Assembly: GCA_014526335.1 (NCBI GenBank) | Contig: JACTAT010000052.1 | Location: 3,722,504-3,786,503, forward strand | Length of the DNA: 64,000 bases | Reading direction: 5' to 3' | Origin: Chrysaora quinquecirrha | Lineage: Eukaryota > Cnidaria > Scyphozoa > Semaeostomeae > Pelagiidae | In this document: piece by piece, positions 35,711-46,444 of the stretch | Layout: every line of letters starts with the position of its first letter | Numbering within the stretch: the first letter of the stretch is position 1 | The notes under the pieces: generated by a model | What the model was told of the DNA's origin: nothing | What the model saw: only the letters and a program-made list of their open reading frames with translations | The model's database searches: none | Program-made: the position numbers and the translations under genes

Positions 35711-36394
35711 GCCCGACAATGTTTCCAAGATTCGTTATATGATAATTATTTAACACTAAATAGGATCCTGGTCAAATTCGAGTCCACACATACTAAATTG
35801 TTAGTTTCTGTTACTTTTATATTTTATTTATATATTTTATATTTTAAAGATTTTAAAATTTATATTTTATCCATGCTTTAAATGCAGCCATTTTTACATT
35901 GTGTAAAAAGTAAATGTAATTGTTTATTGTCTCAAATCAAACAAAAAAAATAACTGCAAATTTATACACAGACATGTGTAATACAAGTTTTATAAACAAT
36001 GAGTTCCAGGCACGTAGTTTTTTATGTACTGATTATTGCTTTTTGTTTACATTTTATTAGTATCTCGCAGAGACTACTGTATTATGTTCTACTCAACGTT
36101 CGAAAGCGCCCTTCCCAGTTGAACCAGTTTTTCACAAATTTGCAGCTACGGCTTCGCTTTGATCTCAAGGCCCTGGCCAAACGTTTACACTGGATCTAAA
36201 CAGCCAGAGATGAGCTGGCAGTGTTTATGAACAGATGCAGAGCTGGTTCTGAATAGAGATCCAAGAGATCCAACGGAAGGCGATCCCAAAACTGGCTCTG
36301 GATCGGATCTGAACGCAAAACATAAGGGGGAACAAAGAAGATAAGGGAGCGAAAAGCGATCGATTCTATAAAATTTGAATCTTATTGAAAACGT

Positions 36395-36871
36395 TCACCT
36401 CAGGATGGGCTGAGTACTGTTTGCTCTTGAACTGCTAGCATCCGTTTTATCATCCATGTTAACATCAAGTTTAACATCCGTGTTACCATACATGTTACCA
36501 TTCGTGTTACCATTCATGTTACCATTCGTGTTATCATTCATGTAACCATCCTTGTTATCATTCATGTTACCATCCTTGTTACCATTCGTGTTACCACCCG
36601 TGTTACCATTATCTTTCGGTGTATTCTGTTTATCTGCTTCTGAAAACGACGTTTCTGCTTCTGATTCGGACGATGATTCGTCTAAGGCGAGCCGAGGAAG
36701 TTCTCGTATTCGTTTATCAGCCGAGAATATGTTTCTATTCATCATCACGTTTGCTGTCACGGGAGTGCAAGAGAAGCAATGGCTCCAACACGTGATCTTT
36801 TCGCAACTCGGGATTTTATGGTTGCGACTGATCCTTGAGCCAACGAGGACTGATGATCGGTTAACGAATCT
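36395..36871 (-). CDS. Open frame with acidic serine stretch and 12-base coding repeat; possible cytoplasmic-tail exon of the REJ gene
   Basis: An acceptor (TTTACAG) at about 36872 opens a frame of roughly 158 codons to a stop at 36395. It begins FVNRSSVLVGSRISRN, continues with LALDESSSESEAETSFSEAD (many acidic and Ser residues, casein-kinase-2-like sites), then about ten units of Asn-Gly/Asp-Asn-X encoded by a 12-base repeat, and ends STQPILR. It lies downstream of the REJ gene's membrane exon on the same strand. However, the donor at 37526 is phase 0 and this frame needs phase 2. Either an intervening exon, another indel, or independence must be assumed. With another acceptor about 20 bases further in, phase 0 gives only a 30-residue end. 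Function unknown. Confidence 0.35.
   Translation of the reverse strand, partial: RFVNRSSVLVGSRISRNHKIPSCEKITCWSHCFSCTPVTANVMMNRNIFSADKRIRELPRLALDESSSESEAETSFSEADKQNTPKDNGNTGGNTNGNKDGNMNDNKDGYMNDNTNGNMNGNTNGNMYGNTDVKLDVNMDDKTDASSSRANSTQPILR
36440..36605. repeat. 12-base minisatellite, GTTACCATTCGT type
   Basis: About a dozen units such as GTTACCATTCAT and GTTACCACCCGT. Twelve is a multiple of three, so the repeat stays open in frame and encodes Asn-Gly/Asp-Asn-X in the open frame at 36395-36871. Confidence 0.9.
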
Positions 36872-36947
36872 GTAAAGAACAAGACAAGGATAAGTAGAGG
36901 AATATGCTTAATGCTTTGTAAGAACCGCTTATGCAACTCTAGTCATA

Positions 36948-37290
36948 GTGAAGTAGAAATTGGCTATTTCATTGAGCTCTATAGATCAGTGGAAATATCG
37001 TTGGCTCTCTGGTCATGCAGTCCAGGTATGCCACTTGTGGAAAAACCTATCCTAGTGTTCGCCATTCATGACAAATATGTACAAATATGTATGGTGCTGA
37101 AGAAGGCTCAACACAGCAGAAACACAAAAGATTCAAAACGGCAGGAGTGCCTTGAGCTGTATGACTTGGAGAGCTACTTGGCAATTTCATTGAGCTCTAT
37201 AGCTCAATGGAAAACTCGTTTGCTTTCTTTTCATGCAGTCCAGGGTCGAATCCCATCTATTGTGGTATGCCAATTGTGGGAAAATCTATC
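36948..37290 (+). mobile_element. Two tandem tRNA-derived SINEs, family A
   Basis: A partial copy (36948-37085) is followed directly by a fuller copy (37092-37290). Each has TTCATTGAGCTCTATAG and a CATGCAGTCCAG segment. The second has the B box GGGTCGAATCCC and a 5' region GAAGAAGGCTCAACACAGC that is also seen at 910-1110 in reverse. Confidence 0.78.
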
Positions 37291-37526
37291 AAATAGAAGG
37301 TATTGCTGTTTTTAAACGAAACACAAATTCAGGAAAATTTACGTTCGTTTTTTTTAAAGAACAATGTTTTGAAAGACATGTTTTAAACGCATGTTTTTTA
37401 TCGTACGCGTCCCCGTAGCAATGGCGGGGACACGTCACCGTTGACCCTGATAATTGGGAACATGGCTTTAGAAAAGATTATACCAGCCAAATACATTATC
37501 GGTATTAAAATATACTAACAGCTTAC

Positions 37527-40500
37527 CTTCCATGATCGTTTCAAATTTTTGATTTTCTGTTTTCTGCTCAATATCTTCTCGTTATTGACAGGTGGCTTCT
37601 TCTTATTACTATTGATATCCGTGTACCGTTTCCTTTTGTAATATCGACCGTGCAACCAGGCAACAAATGCTGATATCAGAATAATAGACGCAACAACCAA
37701 AACGAATGATACAAACAACGGCATCCAATTTGTCTTGAATTCCGGAATTTCTATTTTCCTCGTCGTCACTGGAGGAATAGTAGGTGGGATGCTTACATTA
37801 ACGCCGGGGGCCACAGCCGGTATAACACCATCATATAAAGTGACACGTAGGTAGCCACTTTGAAGGAGCGTCTTCAGACTGTTCATGGCAGCTAATTTGG
37901 TTGGCTCATTAGAAACTGGAGCTTTGTCTGCTATTGTAATATTAACAATGATGCTTCCACACACCATTGATATGATTCGAATTCTTCTTTTGTCGATTTG
38001 CAGTGTCGAAGACAAACTATCGAGGAGACTTTCTGTGAAGTTCTCCTTCGCAGCTGATTGCAAGTACTTACTGCAATTTCCATGTAGGACGATTGTGATG
38101 ACCTCATCTGGAGCTTTCGTGGTCGCTTGGAAAAAAAAAGTTAAAAATAATAACCTGAGTATGTGGAGATATGCCTACCTTTCAGGCTACAATAATGAAC
38201 ATATTGTTGACTTAAACGTGGTAAAAACGCCCAAAAGAACATAAAAATGTAAGCCGAGGCGTGAAACGTAAATGGCCTAAATCTAGGGTGTTTAATTCCT
38301 GCAGATTTGTCCTATAATGCTTATCACAACAAACAAAGCAAAAATTAAAATATGGGCTCCTGCGCAGATGCTGCACAGCGTCAAAAGATTGTTGCTTGAG
38401 AGCAACATCATGCAGGAAAGGGTTAAACGTCAGGGCAATCTTGAAATAGAACGATTGGTACTGGCTTGAAACATTGAACTGCTGAAACTTAAACAAAGTT
38501 GTTAATGTTTCAGCTGGCACACTTACAAACAAAAACAATTTCGCATTACCGTTTGGATAGGAAAACAAAAGCAGACGGTTACCTATGCGCCTAGAAAAGC
38601 GTGACAACGAGTTTGCAGTAATCAAAAATACACCCCAAGTACATCACAGGTTTTAAGAATTGAAAATAAGGCCCTAAAGGAAAATCATTGTTTGTCAAAC
38701 ATTTGAATTTGACATCTAAACACAATGTTTGACCGTTTGACCACGTAGTAAAACACTGCCTGGGAGCAAGTTTTGGTTGCAACAATAAGAAACATTGTCT
38801 GGCGAATTCTGCTTGTCAAGTGTCATGTTTTGCAACGTGGCTAAACGGTCAACAGTTGTTTGACAAGTAAATTTCTAATGTTTGATCAACAATGTTTGAT
38901 TGTTTGCCAGGGCCTAAGCAACACATACTTACTTGGCTCCGAAGTGCCGTAGTGGTAGCGTTAGCGGTATCATTAGCAGCTGCATTTGATGCAGATGATG
39001 CGTCAACGGCAATGGCTACTCCAGCAACAGCATACAATTTAGAGCATTTACAATGCAATATATCCGTTCCAGCAACGTTGGTTACTGTGTTAGAATTACA
39101 GAGACTTTTCATCCAGCCTTTCGTTTGTGGATCTTGCATTGAACACTAAAAAAGAGAAAGAGATTAAATGTAATTTAACTTGTTACACAGCAATTAATGG
39201 AATCATAAATTAGTACAACTTTTAAACTGCCCTGAACTAAAAAGAAAATCTGACTTCACAAGCTACACTTCCACTGTAGATGAAGACGGCCCGAAAAAAC
39301 CGAAGGCCGATATACAGGCTTTGGCACTGTTTACGAAGCCAATGAAAATTTTATAAATGCCTCAATAGTTACTGTAATCAAAGTACTGAAATCAAACCGT
39401 GAACCTCTCGAAGGTCTCGGAAAACTTCTGCTTTTGATGACAGAGTTTCTTCCGTTTTTAGAAGAATGGCTTTGAAAAACACACATTCCCAGAAAATAAG
39501 ACTACCGAAAAAACTGGTTTAGAAGAACAAGCCCTAGGAAAGGTATAGTGTCTGCTGCCTACAGTTAACATAATTTCATAAGCTTACCTGTATATCGTGG
39601 CTTGTTTTGTTGTAAGATACAACAATTGGTAACTTGAATTCAAATTCATGCCCAGATGCAGTAAAAACAGCGTCCTTATTAGTAAAGAAATCAACCAGTT
39701 TCCCTTCATGTATTTCAGTCACAAACCATTGATATCTCCATCTGACAAGAAGTATTTCAGATTCTTGAATGACGTCATCGATATACAAAGGCCAAAGCAA
39801 TTCATGTGGGTTGATTCGGAACACTTTTGCTGAAGATATCTCGCTCTGAATGATTTACTGACAGATAGAATCTGATTTGAATCTCCAGCTTTAGTCATGT
39901 CAGTGTATTTTGACGTCATGGCTATGATGGTATTGTTGATGCGTACTGGTATTCCGTCGTTGTATTGAGTTGATTTGCATGAAATTTCTGCAATGTTTTT
40001 TGATGCAGCTTTGAATGATGTCAGTAATAATGCATCACTCGATGATAAATGCTGTGGTTTTGGCATCAGATAGTCAATCATTTGCGAGAAATGCTCAACC
40101 TAAAAAATACAAAGAAATCAAATGTTCAGTTTGGTCCTCGCGAGGGGCACAAGTACAAGAACTAAATCAAACACAAGAATATCGTAACTGTCCGCTGAGC
40201 TTGTGAGCTTGTCCTCACTAGCCAGTATCACTAAAACACAGTGCGTGAGCTTGGACTTCTTACAGTTATGTTGCTAGTGAGGGTTAAAAGCAGACTCGAA
40301 TGGATACCTTAAAATAGTGAAAAAGATACAGCGGATAGTCAATATCGCGGAATACAAACCCGAAACGATACCTGGACTAAAATAGCGGTCATATAGACTG
40401 GCGTCATCTCTTGGATCTCCGAATACCGTGGACTTTATTGTAACGTAGCATCGTCCAAGGCCGCCGGCACCAAATGATAGCGCGATTGAAATATAATCTG

Positions 40501-43500
40501 ATAGGATACCCGAGACAGAAATGCTACCCGAAAGTATACACAACTTTTAAAATGACAAAATCGACAAAAAAGATAGCCGAAAAGATACCCAAGATCAGCA
40601 AAAACCCTTCCCGATAACATGGCTCAGATGTACCCACCACACCATGTAAGAGCCCCCAGGGGTGCAACATATGCCAGAAAAACAAGAAAGGACAAGAAAT
40701 TGTATATGTATACAAAATGAGCAAATCAAACTTACTTGAGTCGTTGCAGATTTTGAAGGCTCCTTTGGTAGATCTAAATGTTTATATAATTTATCAAGAA
40801 ACGAAACAGTTCTCCTCTTCATCTCACTTGTGAAAACTGCAGTGCTTGCGTTAATCTTCCACGATTTAGCATCCAGTGTTACAATCTCCCATAATGCATC
40901 AGCGAACATCAGAGCGAGGTCTGACGAAAACGTTGATTTCTCAATCACTGAAAAATAATCATTGAGAGAAACTCTTTTTCTTTCGCTGCTTAGTTCAGAT
41001 TTGAACAACTCCAACACGGCTGTTGACAGCAGATCTTGATCCTTTATGATCAGCAACTCTTGGAAAAACTGAAGCAAACTCTCGTCACCATTCTGACCAT
41101 TATACATCAACACAGTTTCTTCTCTTCGTGCTTTTAGGCCCAATGAATTTCGAACGTCAGCAAAAACAGTTATTCTGTTGCTAGAATTACCGCTTGGTAG
41201 TATAACCCTTGGCAAAACGTTATAGTTTCTCCATGCTGTAAGGTACCTTTCTCCATAACCATTTAAATCGATGTAGCCAAATCTATACTGAAAGGGCATT
41301 CTTGCAATCCGGTCAATCCAACCATAACTTCTTAACCTAAACGTGGTATTAGATGCACTTTCTTGCAACGGCATTACACCGAAGAATCCATGCCTTGGCG
41401 ACATCGTTATTCGTTGCATGAGGCTGCCTTGACAAGTCACATTGCCAACTGTTACAGTGAGGGTGAACTTGTATGTTTGCTCTCTGGATAGTGAATTCTT
41501 TTGAATAATTAGCATTATGTTCTTCGTTATAGGCGATGTATCAATATCGCTCGATGAACTGCCGTTGAACGATAGCTGGCTGATTTCATTACCTGGAAAT
41601 ATAATAAAAACGTATTGACCATGCTTGATAAAATCCCTATTCTGAGTTCATCATAGATTGTTGCATCAAAGTAAACATAAATTTTACTTCTAGAAAGTGT
41701 CTCTTTAAAACCCGAAGTGGCAAAGAAGTGGCATAAATGGCATAGAAGTTGTATATAAGTTGCATAAAAGTGGCAAAGAAGTGACATATAAGTCACATAA
41801 AAGCGGTATAAGTGGCATAGAAGTGGCATAAAGGTTGCATGGAAGTGGCATATAAGTTACATACAAGTGTCAGAAGTTGTATAAACGTTGCCTATAAGTT
41901 GGATAGAAGTTGCATAAGTGGCATGGAAGTGGCATATAAATGGCATATAAGTGGCATGGAAGTTCCACAGAAGTGGCATAGAAATAGCATAGGCAGTGAC
42001 ATACCACAATTGATGAAACTCGAAGAATAGACTGCATGATCAGAGAGCAAATGTCAATTGCACTGAGATCAAGAGCAAAATAAAACAGTCGAGTAACTCT
42101 CCAACTCATACACTCTCCAAGTCTCTCCTCAAATTTGGCTTGCTCTAATCACAAAATATACTACAGTATAAAGGAAGAAAACTCACCAAATAGATCATGC
42201 ACTGTCCACTTGTAATTGATGTTTGCATAAATACCAAATACAGTTCCTCTCGTAACAATCCTTTCGTCATAGCTCCAGTGGTCTCGGTGTGACGTCACTG
42301 TAACTATTGGACCAACTGATTGCTGTATTGTGACAATGATGCTCGATGAAACAGTTTCAACTCCTCTTTGGATTGTAAAGGTGAACTGATACCTATACGA
42401 GAGGATGATTCATAAAATTATTAGGAAAAAAAGCTTCGACTAAAGATTTATACGACTTACAGAAAGATTTTCCACAAGTGAAACAAAAAAGTAGATTGGA
42501 TTCGACCCTGGACTGCATGATCAGATAGCCAACAACGTTTCCACTAAGATAGACGTCGATGAAATCGTCGAGAAACTCTCCAAGTCACACAGCCTAAGGA
42601 TCTCCTCCCGTTTTTGAAATTGTGTTTCAGCTATCTGAAGCCTTCTTTTCTACCATACATATCTGTATATATTTTCCTGAATCGCAAACACGAGGATAGA
42701 ATTTTCCACAAATGCCATACCACTACAAATGCCATACCACTAGCAGATACATATACCAATGTTAACCTCGGAATCGCAACACAAAACATCGATAAACGTC
42801 CGAAGACAGTTAACAGTTACATTCAACCTCGAGGTTAAAGCAGACAACATCATGTACGATGGAGCACAGCAATAGAAAAGTAGGGCTAAAATTTGGTTTA
42901 TTTAGGCGTACTATGCATGCCGCATCCAGGCATTGGACCACTAGTTAAACGTCCCTTATGTGAAGGACGTAAAGTCGCCCGTCCAAATACTCCCCACTAT
43001 ACTAGGCGTTAGGAAAGTTATACCACACTGAATACATAGTTATAACACTTTTACAAGATGTTCATTCCCATATCGTATAACGAGGAAGCATGTCTTTTCA
43101 ATTTGTTTGGCACTTTTCTAGACTCTGATACTTATTAGCATATAAAACACCAACGACATACCTTTGTCCCGCAGTGAAATTCCCATTACTCATAGACAAC
43201 AAAACTGTAGAAGTGTTTACAAAATTCAAGGCTGAAGAACCATTTCTATCATTACAAATCTCTCCATTCACAAGATTCTTGCAAGACCATTGGTAATTGA
43301 CAGACTCGTTTTGATAAGACCAATGCTTTGCTTTTAAAACCAAATTTTGACCCCGGCCAATGCATCTATCACCACCGACAATCCGAGCAATCAACTCTGA
43401 TCTTTTTACATCAATAACAACAAAGTCAGAAGCGACTCCTGATTGGTTATTCAGTAGCCAATACTTTATCTGCACTACAACACGGAACTCCTGTCCACCA

Positions 43501-45669
43501 GCCAATGTGTATGGTTTCATTCTCAGAGCTTTGTTTCCATTGATAAACCTCGGCATATAACCTTCTGACTGTCCAGTCTGTGAAATATTCCAGTGATAAG
43601 AAACATTCTTTATGGCTGGTCCGCATTTTGAGACAGACAAATCCGCAATGAGATTGAGCTCTTTATCTGACGATATCACTATCCGCTTCTCGCCTAGTAT
43701 TCGAGCTATTGGACCATCATGATTTTCCGGACTAAAGGTTCCATTATTCTCATCGTCAAACACGTTGACAACTTTAAGTATAATCGACTCGTTAGTCGCC
43801 GCAACAATATCAGTGATTTCTATCTCCGACTGATTTGACGGCGTTGATCCAAGTGCGTTATTCGCGTCAATAATCGCGCTTAACGAGATATTGTCGACTA
43901 TTGTGTCTAATCCCCATGTATAGCTCACAAACTGGGCGTAACCGGAATACCTCGAGTAGTCCGCAGATAGAAAATGTTTATCGTCCGCGCAGCTGGACTG
44001 ATACCCGTCTTCTGTGAATGTGACTGTCGGTTTGAAAAGTCTTGGCTCTGCAAAAGGTTTCACGGTAATATTTACTGTTGAATTTGAAAGATTTATAATG
44101 CCTTCTTGTTTGATAGTGAGAAGAGATCCAGGTTTTACTGTCGCATCTCGATCCGGATAGATCTCAAGAGTCCGGGTGCTTCGGAACGCGCAAATCGGAT
44201 CAGATCCAAGCAGAGGTAAAGTTACAGAATCAACGATACCGGAGCAGGAATAAGAAGATGCAGTTGGTTTTACTTCTGTGCCAAGTTCAACTGAAATAGT
44301 TACGTAGTCTTTTGAAAATGTAGCATTCGCAAACTCAGAGCATGTCACCTAAAATAGAAAAAAATTATATTTTTCAATTCAAGCGATGAAGTTCAACCAA
44401 GAAGTTCTATTAGCAGTAGTTCGAGTATGAAGGCACCACACAGAAACAGGGCTTTGAATTCAAGTTCTTTGTTTCTTTGAGGTTTTAGAAACGGTAAATG
44501 TTAACAGTGTATGTTATGTATCAGTTTCCTGCTAGAGACATTATATGCAGTCTGAGAGATGAATGTTTGCATGATTTCTAAATGGTAAAATTCCTAATTT
44601 TAAATACAATTCATCCTGAAGTTTCTTACAAGTCAAAGGGTCGAAGTCGTAGGTTATTACTGTACATGTGACTGTACATGTACTTGTTTTGGATCATTAC
44701 GTCAGGCTTTTGACGGGCCTTTAACTTTACCTGCCAAAATATCGATTGAGTTTTAGAAACCGCATCAATAGCCATGAATGTTTGATGAAGTACTTCATCC
44801 CATACAGAAAAACTTGCGCCATTTCTACGAAATTTGGGGATAAGCCTGGATTTCTTGTATTTCTGCCCAGTGCTCAGAAACGGCAACGACAACATACGGC
44901 AACGGCAACGATATAACCTACAGTACTCAAGACTTATTACCTTAGCCTTAAGCTATGGTTAAACTAGGAGACATGTCGCGCCGAACACTGTTTTCGACAT
45001 GTCCTCCAGGATGGCTAAACATGCGAGTGACAAGCGAGCAACATATCCCCCAAGTAATTTGCATGTTGGGGAGACAAGAAATGTTTCTGTTCTCTCCCAG
45101 AAACATTTGCGTGTCTCTTGCTACAAATTTTGTCCCGCGCTACAAAATTTCCGAGGTGGCTAAACCGGGAGACACCGAGGGGACATCAATATCGCGCGCT
45201 ACATGTCTCCTAGTTTAGCCAGGCCTTCAGGTTCTGCCATTTCGGGCACAATGCAATACCCAGCTCTAATTTCCATTTAGAGCAATAGGGTTGTTGTGAA
45301 AGTAACACATAGCTGTTGCTGTTTCTTAACACTGGGCAGCAATATAAGTTTAGAATCATCCCCAAATTTCGTAGAAACGGTCGAAGGCTTTCTGTATGGG
45401 ATTGAATTAAGCACTTCATCAAACTTTCATGGCTTTGACACGGTTTCTAAAACCTAATCGATGTTTTGGTAGGTAGACGTTAAAAGACCCGTCAAAATCC
45501 TGACGTAATTGATCCAGATAGCCATGAAAATTTTATAACTTATTGTAATTTTTTTTTTGTATTATTCAAAGCCACTTACGTTGACGTCAGAGGAGCATGT
45601 GCAGATGACTCTCTGTGCAAAAGTATACAATAACAGAATCGACAGGATATATTGACAATTGAATGCCAT
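37527..45669 (-). CDS. Single-pass membrane protein with REJ domain and GPS-like motif (polycystin-1/REJ-related)
   Basis: Exons in transcript order: 45580-45669, 43162-44348, 42187-42392, 40736-41592, 39588-40099, 38929-39145, 37527-38125, about 1,223 residues. The first exon encodes a signal peptide (MAFNCQYILSILLLYTFAQ). The large second exon is an N-glycosylation-rich extracellular region with a REJ-type segment (Cys and YHWNIS, VNYQWSCKN). The fourth exon continues the REJ region (YRFGYIDLNGYGERYL, ILPSGNSSN). The sixth is GPS-like: a Trp and spaced Cys (WMKSLCN, LHCKCSKLYAVAGVA). Next comes a SEA-like stretch (FTESLLDSLSSTLQI, IRIISMVCGSIIVNI), one transmembrane helix (WMPLFVSFVLVVASIILISA) and a Lys/Arg-rich tail. 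No PLAT domain or channel segments follow, unlike polycystin-1. Exon 39588-40099 contains a one-base frameshift. The donor at 38929 (GTATGT) is chosen over a stronger one six bases upstream in the transcript, because only the former keeps phase. The 3' end of the gene is unresolved. Confidence 0.8.
38670..38914. mobile_element. MITE of the CAAACATTG family, copy 5, with TAA duplicated on both sides
   Basis: Starts GGCCCTAAAGG and ends GTTTGCCAGGGCC, flanked by TAA at 667-669 and 915-917 (within 38 kb), the 3-base target site expected of PIF/Harbinger elements. It ends 14 bases from the 5' splice site of REJ-gene exon 38929-39145. Confidence 0.8.
39840..39856 (-). other. One-base frameshift in REJ-gene exon 39588-40099
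   Basis: The exon's first part reads SNQILSVSKSF in one frame. The second part, SEISSAKVFRINPHELLW and on to YNKTSHDIQ, is in the -1 frame. Stops bracket the switch to within about a dozen bases. The exon is 512 bases but must be a multiple of three, because both neighbours join in phase 0. One missing base explains this. Confidence 0.75.
41718..41996. repeat. Minisatellite of AAGTGGCATA-type units, 10-11 bases
   Basis: AAGTGGCATA, AAGTTGCATA, AAGTGACATA and similar units run for about 280 bases in the REJ-gene intron between exons 42187-42392 and 40736-41592. Confidence 0.9.
41997..42140 (-). mobile_element. tRNA-derived SINE, family A, degraded
   Basis: Contains GACTGCATGATCAGAGAGC, the counterpart of the family's ATGCAGTC block, and ACTCTCCAAGTC. 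The B box is eroded. It directly follows the minisatellite at 41718-41996 in a REJ-gene intron. Confidence 0.6.
42470..42665 (-). mobile_element. tRNA-derived SINE, family A
   Basis: Contains GGATTCGACCCTGGACTGCA (B box on the minus strand) and AACTCTCCAAGTCACACAGC. It is similar in extent to the copy at 910-1110. It lies in the REJ-gene intron before exon 42187-42392. Confidence 0.75.
44688..45512. repeat. Inverted repeat with about 200-base arms, family-1 element nested in the loop
   Basis: Arms 44688-44885 and 45325-45512 are complementary. For example TTACGTCAGGCTTTTGACGG on the left answers CCCGTCAAAATCCTGACGTA on the right, and TTTCTACGAAATTTGGGG answers CCCCAAATTTCGTAGAAA. The family-1 element at 44955-45228 fills the loop. 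The whole lies in REJ-gene intron 1. Confidence 0.85.
44955..45228. repeat. Inverted-repeat element, family 1, copy 2
   Basis: Left end GGTTAAACTAGGAGACATGT; right end ACATGTCTCCTAGTTTAGCC. The interior includes CAGAAACATTTGCGTGTCTC, shared with 75-316 in reverse. It is nested between the arms of a larger inverted repeat in intron 1 of the REJ gene. Confidence 0.8.
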
Positions 45670-46444
45670 AGCGAAAATCTAGAAGAATAATATAAGAAAC
45701 TTTGATATAAGAGAACTATAAACTGTTACTATAAAACACTTAACTTAGGCCTTTCCTAGGGCTACTCAGACGATGTTACACTTTTCCTGGCCCGATGCAT
45801 ATAGCATATAGCAGGGTGCAGCAAGTTCCACTGAACGCAATTTTGGCGCCAGATCTTAAGTACTTAGTATTAGTTGTTCAAATTACTCGGTTTCTACATG
45901 TGGGTTCCTTATAAAGTCGTTCTTTATAACAAAAGCATGTGTTATAGCTACTGTGAAACTGTTTTCACATATTTAAACGCTGCATGCAATCTGAATGTTC
46001 ACTGTCTTGAAATAATTTCAAGTGTTCGAAGTTACGAAAATCAATAGTATAAACAAAGACAATGATATACATACCAAACTAAGCATCAAGAAAATACCAT
46101 TTTAACTATAACGCAGCTATTTTCCCATAGCCTACTGTACTTCATAGTGCTTCAAGGTTCCTCACTAAGCTACTAGAAACACAAGAATTCGTTTCTTAGT
46201 TGCTGGATAACATCGCAATAGGCATCAATGCAGCAACCAGTAGCCGATTCAAATCATAAACATGAATTCTAGAATATAGGATATATAGACTTACTTGTCT
46301 AAACCTGAATACAGAATATTTAATCAATAAACCCTAGTTGTTTTTAATAGCTATTCATACCGGATGACACAACAGAGCTATTCTAGACACTTGACCACAA
46401 TAACCAACCTTAGAAACCAAGTATTTGTAAGCAGTGGGAACTAA
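45670..46444. other. Upstream region of the REJ gene
   Basis: No coding sequence is evident. It should contain the REJ-gene promoter and any 5' UTR. I see no distinctive motif. Confidence 0.4.

Larger units (their letters stand above)
32078..36394. other. Gene-free stretch
   Basis: No frame here shows a recognisable domain, and none is supported by splice phase. It holds two promoter-like elements (33690-33850, 35487-35710) and a tRNA-like sequence (35083-35175). A segment at about 36163-36330 starts with GGCCCTGGCCAAACG, the end sequence of the CAAACATTG MITE family, without the rest of that element. Confidence 0.5.

Noticed and set aside
36163..36330. Sixth copy of the CAAACATTG MITE
   Set aside because: Only the first 15 bases (GGCCCTGGCCAAACG) match. 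The interior is different, so it was not counted.
38212..38625. Open frame of 137 codons on the minus strand in a REJ-gene intron
   Set aside because: No domain, low-complexity composition, and flanking exons join in phase without it.
44626..44895. Open frame of 89 codons in REJ-gene intron 1
   Set aside because: It coincides with one arm of an inverted repeat, has no domain features, and lies between two in-phase exons of another gene.
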